The notes beneath the pieces are model-generated. The model saw only the letters and a program-made list of their open reading frames with translations, ran no database searches and was not told the origin of the DNA. Of a DNA stretch of 64,000 nt, positions 51,639 through 63,357 are shown one piece after another (the first letter of the stretch is position 1; each line of letters opens with the position of its first letter). Origin of the DNA: Serilophus lunatus (Eukaryota > Chordata > Aves > Passeriformes > Eurylaimidae); assembly GCA_013399895.1 (NCBI GenBank), contig VXBA01002622.1, positions 62,001-126,000 on the forward strand, in the 5' to 3' direction. A program made the position numbers and the translations under genes.

Positions 51639-52848
51639 TTTATTTCTAGAGGTGTAAAAAAGCTCCACAATTATAAAATTCCTATGAATTCTATTAAAAA
51701 TTGGTTCTCAATTTACTACTACAGAGATGAAAGCAGTCATAAGTTTTCATATCTACTCATTGTTCAAATTGTTCATAAAAGACAGTTTATTCTTTAAACA
51801 TCCTGATCAAGGGGAAAAAACAGCTAAAAAGTGATTTTCACAAGTTTTTACAAACTAAACAAGTAAGAAAGATCTACTGTGTTATAAATATACACAGTAC
51901 AACATGTACAAGTCTGGTCTTACAAAATAAAAGCTTCCTAGTCCATAAAAATACTAACTCAACTACAAAATTTTCTCAGTATTTAGTCAAGCTGTCTCAA
52001 GCAGTCACCATAGCAAATTCCTAAAACACTGATTTGTTCCATAGCACAACAGCTTGAACATGTTCACAATGGAAAGAGCTCAACACTTCACCATAAAACT
52101 TATTCTAATCGTAATTTCCCCCTCAGGTTTAGTGGCACTGCTAGTGTTTGCTATTTATTTTAACATTGCAAGACCTTTACATATTTCTAGACTGTGTTTG
52201 AATAGTTCAAAGTGCTGAAAGTGCAATCAAAGAATAGATTTTTGTATCCATTTTCCAGTACATCCTTCTCTGGCACTGGCAACAGTAGCCAGGTATTTAT
52301 AGGTCTGTGAGGTCAACAAGGCACATGCTCTTTTGTACATGCTCAGGTAAGTTTGCACAGATACACACATGCACTGCTCAAAAGACTTGCCCCATGACAT
52401 TAGAAGGCTTCTTTTGAGTAAGGAAATTCAAAAATTCCTTACAAATGCCTCAATGCAGATGCCTGGAATTCATAAAGACCCTGTCACAAACTGTGAGATG
52501 GTGGTGGAAAAAGATAAAGGAATAGTTTTGGTTTTAAAGTTATGGTGTCCAAGTATTGCTCTGGAATACTGAGACACAAAGTCTAAGCTCTTTCACTCTT
52601 TATCAAGCCATGTCCAGGTTACAGTAGCCATGTGATTTGTCATTACAGTTAACAGCATTTGTGAACACACACGTGTAACACTCGGTATTTCTTCTTCTAT
52701 TTGAGACCATGTGCACTCTAAAAATGAAACAATTTGAAGAATGTTTCAAGTAATTCCCTTCTGTTCTTACACATACAAGAAATAACAAAACTGAGCCATG
52801 CCTCAGCCAGAACACAGATTTCACTTGCCTCCTTTTCACTGTCCTTCC
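51639..52848 (-). other. PXYLP1: Likely PXYLP1 3' untranslated region
   Basis: Downstream of the PXYLP1 stop codon on the minus strand there is AT-rich sequence with no coding signal. Candidate AATAAA polyadenylation signals on the minus strand lie at 52154-52159, 51786-51791 and 51639-51644. Which is used cannot be decided from sequence, so the lower boundary is a guess at the furthest of the three. Confidence 0.4.
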
Positions 52849-53780
52849 CTACAGTGCTCTCCTATGACATGCATCGTAGTAACTCGTACTGTTAAAAATT
52901 AAGAACATGTCCCTCTTGACAAAGTTGGCAAATTTTTCTAGTGGGCACATTGGCTTGCTGGAATGCTTATAATGATCCTTGCAAAACGAGGTCTGGAATG
53001 TAACATCAGCACCATTATACAGGATGCGGATAAAGTGTTCTTTGGGTCTCTTCCCATCCTGCCACAGCTCAAAAACTAATCTGGCAGCAAATCTAGGAAA
53101 TCTGGCCTCTGTAATGCCCAAGGCACTAAGAACAGGTGACAGTGTGACGTCATGTGCAGAGTAGAGAACAAATACTTCTTCTTTCTTGCCTTCTGCAATA
53201 CGCTGCAGCCGATTAACAGTCTGGTTGAGGAAAGGATGAGTAGCCAATAGCGCATACAAGAAATAGAGTTTCTTCTCCTGTCTTTCTCTCTCATCCTCCA
53301 ACTGATGTCTCTTGATTACTTTGAAGTGTTCCATACTAATGCAGCCAGTTTTGGTACATGGAAAAGTGACATTGTGACAAAAATAGCACAAGAGAGAATC
53401 TATTGGGTTAGAAGCTCTCAGTTGCCTGGTGGGAATGCCTACAATCTTTGCCATATCTACATATATTTTCTCCAAATCATTGTTTTTCACCTTCAAAGTG
53501 TACTGTCTGCGCTGTTCCTCTTCTAGGTAGTGGTTTCTCATAGGGCAGTCACAACTTCCAGAGCAGAAAATTGTGCTCCACTGATGCCTCATGTTAATTT
53601 TCTTCCAGTCAAAATCTGGCAAAAAGGTGTAGAGCAGTGCCAATGCACTCTGCAGGGTTCGACTTTTTCCTGTTGTCTCCAAGTAGAGCTGTTTTGCTGT
53701 CCAGTCACTAGGAAGCAGTTTATGTTTGTTTATATAAATTTCTCGTAATAGTTGTCCATTGCGCAAGTGTTGTACGACCC
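52849..53780 (-). CDS. PXYLP1: PXYLP1 terminal coding exon (2-phosphoxylose phosphatase 1, C-terminal two-thirds)
   Basis: This exon encodes about 310 residues of a histidine acid phosphatase and ends in TAG at 52849-52851. The family member PXYLP1 is a Golgi type II membrane enzyme that removes the 2-O-phosphate from the xylose of the glycosaminoglycan linkage region, which allows proteoglycan chains to elongate. Recognition rests on long identity to vertebrate PXYLP1 as I know it, including LETTGKSRTLQS, DFDWKKI, FCSGSC, ANPIDS-like and MEHFKVIK segments, and on the catalytic HD motif in YSAHDVTLSPVLSALG (His 53152-53154, Asp 53149-53151). Several N-glycosylation sequons (NVT, NQT, NST) and many cysteines fit a lumenal domain. 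The 3' splice site is a pyrimidine tract plus AG at 53781-53782, and the exon begins in phase 1 so that a glycine codon is completed (QTG|VVQHL). An apparent methionine start at 53766 is a TTG leucine, not a start. The frame is intact, so the gene looks functional. Confidence 0.97.
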
Positions 53781-55137
53781 CTTAAAGGGAAGGTTGAAAG
53801 TAATTAAAACACATGATTAGAATCTTTAGTTTCGAAAAAACAAGATACAGCTAGTAGGCTTACTGATAAATGAACAATTAGTTAAAGGGTATGAACTTAC
53901 AAAACTGAACTTCACTTATGATTGACTATTAGCAAAGTCATTTGTGGTATGAAATACCTGCTATTCTTCACTATCTTAAAGATTGTAGGAATTAAACTGA
54001 AATATAGACAGAAAAAGCTGGTTCCGTAAAATTTGTTTAAAGTCTTAGTGTTTATTTGGTCCTTGGACTAAACAGAGACTGAATGGGTCTAACATGACTA
54101 TAGAAGTAAGGTCCAGACAGCACCCCAGTCAGGTTTTCAGACAGGCTGCAAATGCTTTATTCATTGAAAATTTATGGCAGCTAGTAAAGCCACGAGCAGT
54201 CAGGAAACACAAAAGGTAAATTAGTGTGTAAACTCACAAAACAGTGAGTAAACTCACTGTTTGTGTGTAAACTCACAAAACTTCCTTCTCCATCTTCCTT
54301 CAGAAAGTATTTAAATTGCTTGATAATTCCCACACTAAAGCTCTGCCAGCTGGAAAGGAAGTGATGTATATCCTCCTCACACCCCAAAACCTTTACTGCA
54401 GAATCCCCACTTCTTATGTTACCCACTGACAGCAGCAAAGCAACAGGCATGAACCCTTGATGCACCTCGATATACTTGGTTACAGGTGATAGGAGTTCCC
54501 AAATACCAACTCAGTTACAATCCATGAGCTGTGTGCAATTTCACACACACACTGTGTTAGGAAGTGTTAGAGAGTGTACCAGGGTATCCTGCTTCTATTT
54601 CTCCTGGCATCGCTTTACAAGACTTTGCACTAACCAAGTATTTCTTCCAGTGGGATCCCAGAACATATGAGGATTTGCAAGGCACAAGATCTATAAAGTA
54701 TTTCCATGTCTGTTACATCAGAACCTCTTGTAGATGACACAGGATCTGAACCACAAACCAGTCAGTAACAGAGCACCAAATCTTGCTCTGAGGGACTGAA
54801 CAATGTCATTTATCATAAGGGTAAAAAGCAATTTTGTGGTGTGAAGCAATATGAAGGAAAGGTGCTCTGAACTGCTACAAATAAAGTTAAGAGATGCAAA
54901 GCTTGACCAGCCTGTAACAGAATTGTCAAGTTATAGGATAAACCCTTTTTTCTACAGCTGTTGACACTTTTACAGTAGAAAGTCTAATACCGTATTCATA
55001 TCCCAGCATAACCTATGCTATGACTAACATAAGTTTCCAGAAAAATGTAATGCCTTTGAATATAAAGAAAAACAGAAGATCCCTTTCCAAGCATACTGTT
55101 TAACAGAGCAGAGGACAGAGCTGCTATGGAAACTCAC
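53781..55137 (-). other. PXYLP1: PXYLP1 last intron
   Basis: GT-AG intron between the two 3'-most coding exons. It is AT-rich and carries the small direct repeat and hairpin at 54224-54281. No other feature is recognised. Confidence 0.9.
54224..54281. repeat. Direct repeat with central perfect hairpin
   Basis: GTGTGTAAACTCACAAAAC occurs at 54224-54242 and 54263-54281 (period 39). Between them 54241-54260 is a perfect inverted repeat, ACAGTGAGT-AA-ACTCACTGT. It lies in the last PXYLP1 intron. Confidence 0.85.
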
Positions 55138-55277
55138 CTGTTTGTGTAAGCTCTCCCATTTCACACAGAGAATGGCTGGGGTAGCGAGGCAGGCTGCTCA
55201 GGGAACCATCCATTTGAGCTGCAGTCCCCTTGGACATATGTTTAATGAAAGCTTCAAGCTGAGGATGAGAAGGTTTC
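55138..55277 (-). CDS. PXYLP1: PXYLP1 internal coding exon
   Basis: This 140-nt exon reads RKPSHPQLEAFIKHMS, then a variable stretch, then LPRYPSHSLCEMGELTQTG, matching the part of PXYLP1 between the RHG catalytic loop and the terminal exon. The acceptor is TTTACTTCTCTAG (AG at 55278-55279) and the donor is CAG|GTGAGT (GT at 55136-55137). It enters in phase 2, completing the AG|G arginine codon of the upstream exon, and leaves in phase 1, completing the GGG glycine codon with the terminal exon. The frame is closed on both sides without a stop. It is too short to be found as a long open frame, and the call rests on splice phase plus protein similarity. The intron to the terminal exon is about 1.36 kb. 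Confidence 0.95.
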
Positions 55278-58200
55278 CTAGAGAAGTAAAAACCAAAAAC
55301 ATGAAAACTCTAAAAAGCATATGGGAAAACAGCTCAAGAGAGTCAAGTATTCCAAGTATGTCAACTCAGAAATGTCATGGTGTGTGGTTCTTTCCCGCTG
55401 GGACAACATCTGCACTTACTCAGGACTTTTGCAAGTATGGAAAAGAAATCTAACTACTTCCAATCTACCAGAGATATAGAGAAACGGATGTCATTTTAAA
55501 ATTATGATACCTTTCAGTAAGTAATTTAGGAAGACTTTGTTTTGTTGAATGCAGTCACTAATACTCGTATGAATTAATTTTTTAAAAAGGAAAAAAAATC
55601 CTAAAAAAATCCAGACCTCTCTCTACTTTCTGAGGTACCACTACACTTTAACAGCACAGCCAAAGGTACTAACAGTCTAAAGCAGTTCAAATAACCAGTA
55701 TCTTCTATAGATGATCTCGAGGGAATTCTCAAATTCTGTAACCAGCATTGTACATAACAATCTCAGCCTTTAATTCCTTCAGGTTTCAAATCAAATAGCA
55801 CATGTATTCTTGATTAAATGATACCTACAGAGTAGAACTCAGTGGCCTGATTGAAATTAGAAGTCATTGTTTTGGGTATTGTACTATTACTCAGGAAGAA
55901 AGAGGCCAACTCTGTTGGACACTTGAACAGATAAGACACTTCCACCATGCAAGTAATGAATACAGCTGGAAAACAGATATACACCAAAATGCCGAAGTTA
56001 ACTCACTGGAAGAAAATGCTTAGACCTCCTAAGCTCTTCTGCAAATTTCAAATACACTGTGTACTCAGCTCACTGTGGTACTGCTGTATGGAAAACTACA
56101 GAAACAAAAAAGCCCACAAGCAGTGTAACCCAAAGAGATTTGAACCTTTAAAAAATAAATCTATGATCACATTTTTACAGCAGAAACGCACTACATAAGT
56201 AGGGATTTCATTGTTAAATGTCAACAGTTACCAAATGTCACACAGTCACTTCTCTGCTTTTGTGGAAAACTAAATCTGAAACTGTTCGGCAATCCAACTC
56301 TGCCCCAGCTGGTTCTTCTTTTCATAGGACTTTCAGCCTAAATATGGTCAATATTATTTCTATTTTAAGCAGCATGAAAAAAGAGAAATTTTTGTCAGAG
56401 ATATTTTACACAAGTCTGAGGTTTGTGTTTATTTCACATTTTTACATTTGCTAGAACGATAAACTATTTTGATAACCTCAGGTTTAAAGAGTTGCAGAAC
56501 CCAGCAGAGGGAGCAGTAACACCACTAGAGTAGGAATGGGTGTCTGGAATCAAAGTTTACTGACATCCATGCTTATGTAGAAGAACCAACTGAGAAACTC
56601 TGACACACAAGATGACCTTTTGCAGAGTTGTGCTCACTGCTGTCCTCACAGCATGCATATACTAGAGGCCTCATAAGAATCAATGCCTGTCAAAAGAAAG
56701 GTAGCTCATATCATTTTGTAAAACTTTAGTCATCCAATATTTAATTTAGATTCAAGGGGGAAAAAAATCCTGGCAGGAAAGTGTTAAAATAAATCATGGT
56801 ACAACTGCCAGTAAGAAAAAATGCAAAATGAAACAAAAAAGCATAAAGAGATGGAAAAAAAGATTGGTTCATTTTTACTTCAAATGGGAATGAAACCCAA
56901 CCAATTTATGACCTAAATCCACAGCTTCTCCTGCGTATTACAATTTTAACAAGGCAAATGAAGATTAATATTAGCTAAGCAGAGATACTTAAGCCAGGCT
57001 TTGTTCCTTTTTCAATCAATGAAGGCTTCTTTTTGTACTTTAGAAACTTGTTCCGACTCCAGATGAGAATTTCAAACAGAACATTCTACACTGTGCTATT
57101 TTCACAGCCTCCTGGCAGTACAATTAAAAATGGTAGAGTTAAGTTGAGAAAATGAAATTAAATGCATTAGCAAATGGCTCTTTAAGCTTATTACAGAGGT
57201 AGCAGGCTGAGCTACCAATTTTGTCAATTCTCTCTAGAGCTAAAAACTATGTATTAATAAACTGTCAATCACAATTGCCCTTGAACTCTGTTTATTTCTC
57301 AAGTTCTGCAAATACATGTGGAAGACAACAAGAATGTTATCCATTCTGCTTCTTTGGCTGCTTTGTTTATAAAAACCTGAAAAAAATTCTAATGGAAGCA
57401 AACCTATGCTGATAAAAATTCCAGCAATCACTTTTAGAAAGGAAGAAAAGAAAGAAGAAAAAAATGTATCTGTCAGCAGTCTGCAAAATGATTTCTCTAA
57501 AAAAAAAAAAAGCAGGCAAAAAAATTTTCATATAGATTCACAGATGCAAGTTAGTTAACTTGGGATTCCATTATATTGAAAGTGGACATAAGAGAAGCAT
57601 GTGCTTGCAGAAGCAAATTATGAAATATGACAATTTCCAAGCTTACTACTTGTTAAATATATTTCATGAATGAGGAAAAAAAATCAAACAATTGAAATAA
57701 AAGTCATTCTGCTTGAAGGGGACAGACATCTCAGGCTACAATACTTTTATCCTGAATGCAGTCTTTATGCATGGCACCACATTCTGAAAACACCATAATT
57801 TCTCCTAGATTAACCCTGTACAACTGGGTAAACAAACACATTTTTCTCAGCAGCAAAATTTACAGCAGCACTCAGGCTGCCAGCTGACAAACCATTTCCC
57901 CTCCCACCCCAACATTTCTCTTTTATTTAGAATATGAATCCTCCTGTTGAATTGGCCAATTTACAGATGCTGCAGGAGATGGAGTATCCAGGCAACCCAG
58001 CTGAGGCTGCTGGAGCAGGAACCAAAGGAAATTGCTCAGTTGTATAGTTGAAAAGAATAAATTATCAAAATTTATTTCCATAAAAGTAATCAGAAAATAA
58101 AAATGGACTAAAAAGATATCCTTCTGTAATTTGCACAGCATTACAACGGCAAGCTACCACATTTGGAAGAGGTATCAGTACAATAAATATTTCCAATTTT

Positions 58201-59085
58201 GTCAGAACATGGTGTGGCTTTGTATTTAAGCCTACTAGCAATAATCTTACTCCCTAATTTTGAACAGTTTTTTCCCATATTTAAAGTCTTACTTCATCTG
58301 TCAGTGATTTTATTTTTGCAAAATAGAATAGATTTTAACTGTAACAAAACTAAGGGTGCTTCTTTTCCCTCAAATAATTAATTTGGCTTATCTTTTTGTT
58401 ATTTACAAACTAAACACTGGGATAATAGATCCCAGATTCAATACTGCAGTTTTCATGCACCAGAATCAACATTTAAATACCTTATTTGTAAAGGTCTTAA
58501 ACTTTAATACCAAAATATCACCTCTTTATTGCTACACTGTAACCAGTCTACATGGAAAGACCTCACAGTGCACAACTATTTGAACTGTATGTGTATTTCT
58601 GGCAGGAATTGAGCTGACATCTGTCAATAAAAATTTTCTTTTTCCTTGAGGAATTCAGAAACAAAAAAATATGGCAAAAAGCATATAACTCACAGGAGTT
58701 GCAGACTCCTCAGTGTGTGACACACCAGGCTTCTGACACAGACATTATTATCCTTTTGTAATTGTACAACACAAGATTCTGCCTGCAAACTGCATCAAAA
58801 GCAAGTCCCTTTTCTCTTTACTTGAAATGCAAAAAAATTACTTTATAACTGGAAGCAAAAATAGCATGTATTTTCCATGAAGTTTAAGTAGACAAAAAAT
58901 ATTAGATCAAAGGACTACACTGCTTGCTTTTTAGAAGGCAAATGAATGGAAAGAGCCACTAAACCCAATAGTACATCACTGCAGTCTACAAAAGAGATCC
59001 TAAGGCAAGAGTAGTACTCTTGGGGATTATTTATTCATAAAGGTCTCATAGCTTGTACATTTTTATAACAAACTCTACAGTGCTG

Positions 59086-59158
59086 TCCTGGCAGGGGCTT
59101 GGAACTAGATTATCTTTAAGGTCCCTTCCAACCCAAACCATCTATGATTCTGTAATTC
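59086..59158 (+). mobile_element. CR1 LINE 3' end inside PXYLP1 intron
   Basis: CTTGGAACTAGATTATCTTT, then GGTCCCTTCCAACCCAAACC and CTATGATTCTGTAATTC. It is antisense to PXYLP1. Confidence 0.87.
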
Positions 59159-61159
59159 CATCTTCTTCACTGCTCTTCTGAGTCTTCAAAGTCAGAATAG
59201 GCCTCAGGAGGCCCTTCTTCATCTAATTCTGGTCTGAATCCTACTTTAACCTCGCTACAAGTCAAATCCACACCTCCTCTAGCTCACAGTATGATACTTG
59301 CCTCTCCCACAATTTTTCATCTCATTTTTGTGGCAGTTTCAAAACATGTGAATATTGAACATAAAATTTCAGTATTTGTTACTAAGCTTCTTGTGATTAA
59401 CATCAACACCTCTCAAAATGCCTTAAAGCAGTCTTCTGAAATCATTTTAGCATCTTGCAAAAAGCATTTCTTCTCTTGCATACAAACTCAGTGAAGAAAC
59501 ACTGCATATTTTTTATTTTTGACACTATAAATGTGAGCTACGTAAGGAACAAAAAGTGGAAGATTAATTTATTTCCCCTACAAGCGAACACTACAATGAA
59601 GAGACTTGCATAACATCATTCAATTAATTTTCTTGAGGAAAAAATACATACTGTTCAGTTCCCTTTGGAAATATGCATCCAAAACAATGAAAATAATATT
59701 AATTTGAAATTTTAGATGGAAGAAATCTCCAAGGCATTTAATACATTTACTTATATTCATTTCACGCTTATATGTCACAATCCATCATTGACAAAACCAA
59801 AGAGTGACTTTAAGGCTATTTTACATATCCATTAGAAGTCCATGGGGCTGTAGCATAATCTGCTTAATTAATGAATTCCATCAGCTGAATGCCAAGTCAA
59901 ATAAAGAACTGCCTGCATATAAGCAGCATGCTCATCTGGTGTTATAAATCCAGAAAGCTTAAACAAGCAAGACTTTCAATCAGACATTTCAAAGGTACAG
60001 CATCAAGAAACCTTCAGTTCAAAGGCAGCAATTACAGACCTTGCCGTACTCTCCATATAAATACGTTTACAGTTGAACCCCACATTTACATCACAAAGGA
60101 ATGTAACCCGACAGCCAAACACAGCAAATAGCTTCCTGATGCTAAAGTAATAGGTGTTCTGCTCACAACCATGTCCGATGCAGCCACAAGTCTGGTGGGA
60201 TCAGCTTTAACACACCTAGACAGAATGCTGCAGAGCCAACTCCTTTAATCTTCCTGCTGCCCTAAAATAGGAGATTCTATTTTGTATAAATTTTATTCTT
60301 GAGGAGACAAGGTCTTTCAGTGGCTGTGAATGGCAAGGAATGTATCCTCTATACACCTATGCTTCATAAATCCGTAAAAGCAAGGGTACCTACCCTGCCA
60401 GGCTCCTCAAAGCCTGACACTATGGCCTCTTAACTGCTCAACTTGATCACTGTGTCAAAAAGCCACACTACTTCCTTGCCTTTTATGAATAGTTTTTCTG
60501 ACTCCAGGGCCTTCATGTTGCACTCCTTGACTGAAACTGAAGTGGAAATAGCTATAAAAACTTCTAACAAATACAAAACTGAGGTCTCCTGTGGCATTTG
60601 AATATTGAAAAATACTGCTACTCACCCAACATTGTCACTTCAAGTTAACATCTTTTCAATAAAGCTTTTTCACATACCTTCTAACGTGACAGATACTAAG
60701 CAAGATCAGAAGATGAAAGCATTTAAGAACTCCAAGAGAAATCTGGGTCTTATTTCTTTACTTAGTATTTCATGCTGAAAAGAATCTCAATCCTTAAAGG
60801 CAAATCATTAATAATGTTATCATCACTATTAGCAAACCATTCATTTTTCATGTTACAGAAATTAATTACCCACTCAACTCTATGGCTATCCAGAGATAAC
60901 TGGGAGTTTGGTCTCTGCAATCTCAGGAATGCATATGTAGTTTCAGAAAGCTAGTCAGCTTGCAGTGAGCACAGAAAGCTTTTGGGGTTGGGCACGTCTC
61001 AAGGAAATCAAACTTGTCTTGAAGGATGCTAGATGACACCACTGAATTACACTCCTTGACCAAAAAGCATTTTGGTGGAAGCTGAAGCGCAAATACAGAA
61101 AAGCAGCAGCCGATGTCTGGCCTTCCGGGCTGCCAGCACACACTGCTGACTCACATTCA

Positions 61160-61735
61160 GTTATTCATCCACTAGAACTACCAAGTACTTCTCCACAGGG
61201 CTGCTCTCACTGACTTCTCCCAGTCTGTATTCATGTCTGCGATTGCCCTGACAAGTGCAGCACCTTGTGCTTGGATTTGTTGAACTTCTGGAGTTTCCCA
61301 TGGACCCACTTCGAGTTTCACATAAATTTCTTGTCATCTGCCAATTTACCAAGGGCGCACTTGATCCCACTATACACATTATGAAGACCAGCGGTGCCAA
61401 GACAGAGCTTGGAGGGATGCCACTCCTCACTGGCCACCACCTGGGCACAGAACCATTGACCACAAATCTCTGTCTGCATCCATTCAGCCATTTCCTTATC
61501 CACTGAATTGTCCACCCTTCAAATCAATGTCTCTCCAATTTGGAGATAAGGAGGTCATGTAGAACTGTATTGAAAGCCTTAGAGAAGTAAGGTAGATGAA
61601 GTTGGTTGGTCCTTGCTTGCCAACTGTTGCAGTCACTCCACCACAGAAGGCCACCAGACTGGTCAGGTGTGATTTGCCCTCTAGTAAAGCCATGCTAGCT
61701 GTCTCAGATCACCCCCTTGTATTGCATCTGCCTTA
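61160..61735 (-). mobile_element. CR1 LINE reverse-transcriptase fragment inside PXYLP1 intron
   Basis: Minus-strand translation in two frames shows LLEGKSHLTSLVAFCGGV, then VVASEEWHPSK-type sequence and HEYRLGEVSESSPVEKYLVV followed by LVDE. These follow the CR1 RT thumb region ('GKSCLTNLVAFYDGVT', 'GNPRHEYRLG...SSPAEKDLGVLVDE'). Frameshifts and stops make it inactive. It has the same orientation as PXYLP1. Confidence 0.88.
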
Positions 61736-62350
61736 AAATTTTTTCCATGAGGTGAAATGCATTTTCAGTGTAGCATTAACATTTACAGCACAAGTAAAAG
61801 CAGAGTAAAGGCAATTCTGCATAAAGAAATAGTGTTCTTGCTTTTCTCATATAGAATCAAAGACACAGGAGATTCTGCTATTCTATAAAAAGGCATTTAT
61901 GGTGTCTATCTACTATGCCTCTTTTCCTAAGTAATGGATGTGGATGCAGGAACACAAAGCAGATACAGCTCCCAGTCCCTGAAATCTCTACACATGACAC
62001 TGCTGAGGGAGAAGAAGCATAAACGTGTAGGTTTGCCTACAAATTTTGCTAACATGACAGAGTTTCTACTGACACTTTTCATCATAAGTATTTAGTTCAT
62101 TGGTAGTTCCCCCACTGGAGAAAAAAAAAAAATACCATAGATCCAACTCCAAAGGCGGAAAAACACATGTAAACAAGCAACCTGGGCAAAGACCGGTGAT
62201 TTACATCCTGTTTATTTCTACTGCTCTGCACTATAATTCATCTCCATCAGTGAGTAAAGTCTAAACAAAAAGAGAAAGGTTCTTCCACATAGAAGTCCTT
62301 CAGATCATATCTACACTTCACAGGGGTTTAGGTAGGAAAACAGGCATTAG

Positions 62351-62534
62351 AGAATCACAGAATAACTAGGTTGGAGGAGACCTCAAAGATCATTGAGTCC
62401 AACCCATACCTAACATCCCAACTACTATGACACCAAATGCCATGTCCAGTCTTTTTTTGAAGATGTCCAGAGATGGTGACTCTACCACCATTCCAGTGCT
62501 TTATTATTCTTTCCATGAAGAATTTTTTCCTAAA
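62351..62534 (-). mobile_element. CR1 LINE 3' end inside PXYLP1 intron
   Basis: The plus strand reads AGAATCACAGAATAACTAGG, TTGGAGGAGACCTCAAAGAT, CATTGAGTCCAACCC and then GATGGTGACTCTACCACC to GAAGAATTTTTTCCTAA. This is the reverse complement of a CR1 3' region. Confidence 0.85.
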
Positions 62535-63230
62535 TTAGCACCTACATGATGTTAATACAGAAGCACACTGTGCTGAAACAGAAAAGCAAATGGTGTTCTC
62601 ATGCCACTCAGACACAAATAACTTACATGTGTCACTTCTAAACAGTAAGAAGTAATTACAGGAAAAGGGTAGTTCTTAAGTAGCAAACTGCATTTTCTGT
62701 TAACTTGCATTTTAATAGTGAAATGTACAACTCACATTTTTCCCCAAATTTTGACACAAAACATTTGTTTAAGGAAGCTTTGACAGTCTACATTGCTGAA
62801 AAATAAAAAATAATGATACAAATATCCATTTTCCTATGGTAGTGATGAACTGACAGACCTTTTTGTATTCAAATGAAAGGAAGCATATTGAGCAGAAATA
62901 AAAGAGACTATCTCAAACACTGCACTTACAATTTGAAAATGTGTAGAAGCTTATCTAAGAGGAATAGCAACCTAGGCATTCATTTAAACAGCTTTTTCTT
63001 TTTAAAGAAATATGAAGAACTTATTCTGGTCTGAACTGGTAACAGGTAATAGTTCTTGTTTAAGAGAAAGTATTGAGCACCACTGATACAGGGGTTGTTT
63101 TTTTAAACAACAACAATATAGAAAGATTAGAAGTCACAATGTACTTCAGGCTGCACAAATCGTTCCTTGAAGAGAAACAAAATCATTCTCAAGCAAAACA
63201 AACAGTAATGACAAAACACAAGAATTTTAC

Positions 63231-63357
63231 CTGCTGGGCACCAACATACAGTCAATGTCAGGTCTCTTTGTCTTGGGAATGGCATATAGTGGATACCTAT
63301 CACCATGTCGAATCAACACTTGAACTGAAACCAGCTTAAAATAATGAGGTGCATGGC
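63231..63357 (-). CDS. PXYLP1: PXYLP1 coding exon with RHGxRxP catalytic motif
   Basis: This 127-nt exon encodes GHAPHYFKLVSVQVLIRHGD, then RYPLYAIPKTKRPDID and CMLVPS. RHGDRYP (63290-63310) is the histidine acid phosphatase signature: the histidine is the nucleophile that forms the phosphohistidine intermediate, and the two arginines bind phosphate. The acceptor is CTTCACTTTAG (AG at 63358-63359) and the donor is CAG|GTAAAA (GT at 63229-63230). Phase 1 entry and phase 2 exit agree with the next exon at 55277. The intron between them is about 7.95 kb. The upstream coding exon, which in the family carries the short cytoplasmic tail, the single membrane anchor and roughly the first 80 residues, was not found in the remaining 640 bases and must lie outside the window. 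The gene is therefore partial here because of the window edge, not because of damage. Confidence 0.96.

Larger units (their letters stand above)
55278..63230 (-). other. PXYLP1: PXYLP1 intron, about 8 kb
   Basis: GT-AG intron between the catalytic-motif exon and the next exon. It contains a CR1 3' end near 59086-59158, a CR1 RT fragment near 61160-61735 and a CR1 3' end near 62351-62534. The rest is AT-rich DNA without coding signal. Open frames up to about 100 codons here are chance or lie in the CR1. Confidence 0.9.

Noticed and set aside
53764..53766. Translation start of a separate 305-residue protein
   Set aside because: The codon is TTG (leucine), internal to the PXYLP1 exon. Splice phase and family alignment continue upstream across the intron.
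56500..56516. CTCF-like CCAGCAGAGGGAGCA in the PXYLP1 intron
   Set aside because: It departs from the core at the conserved GGC step. Weaker than the two motifs kept.
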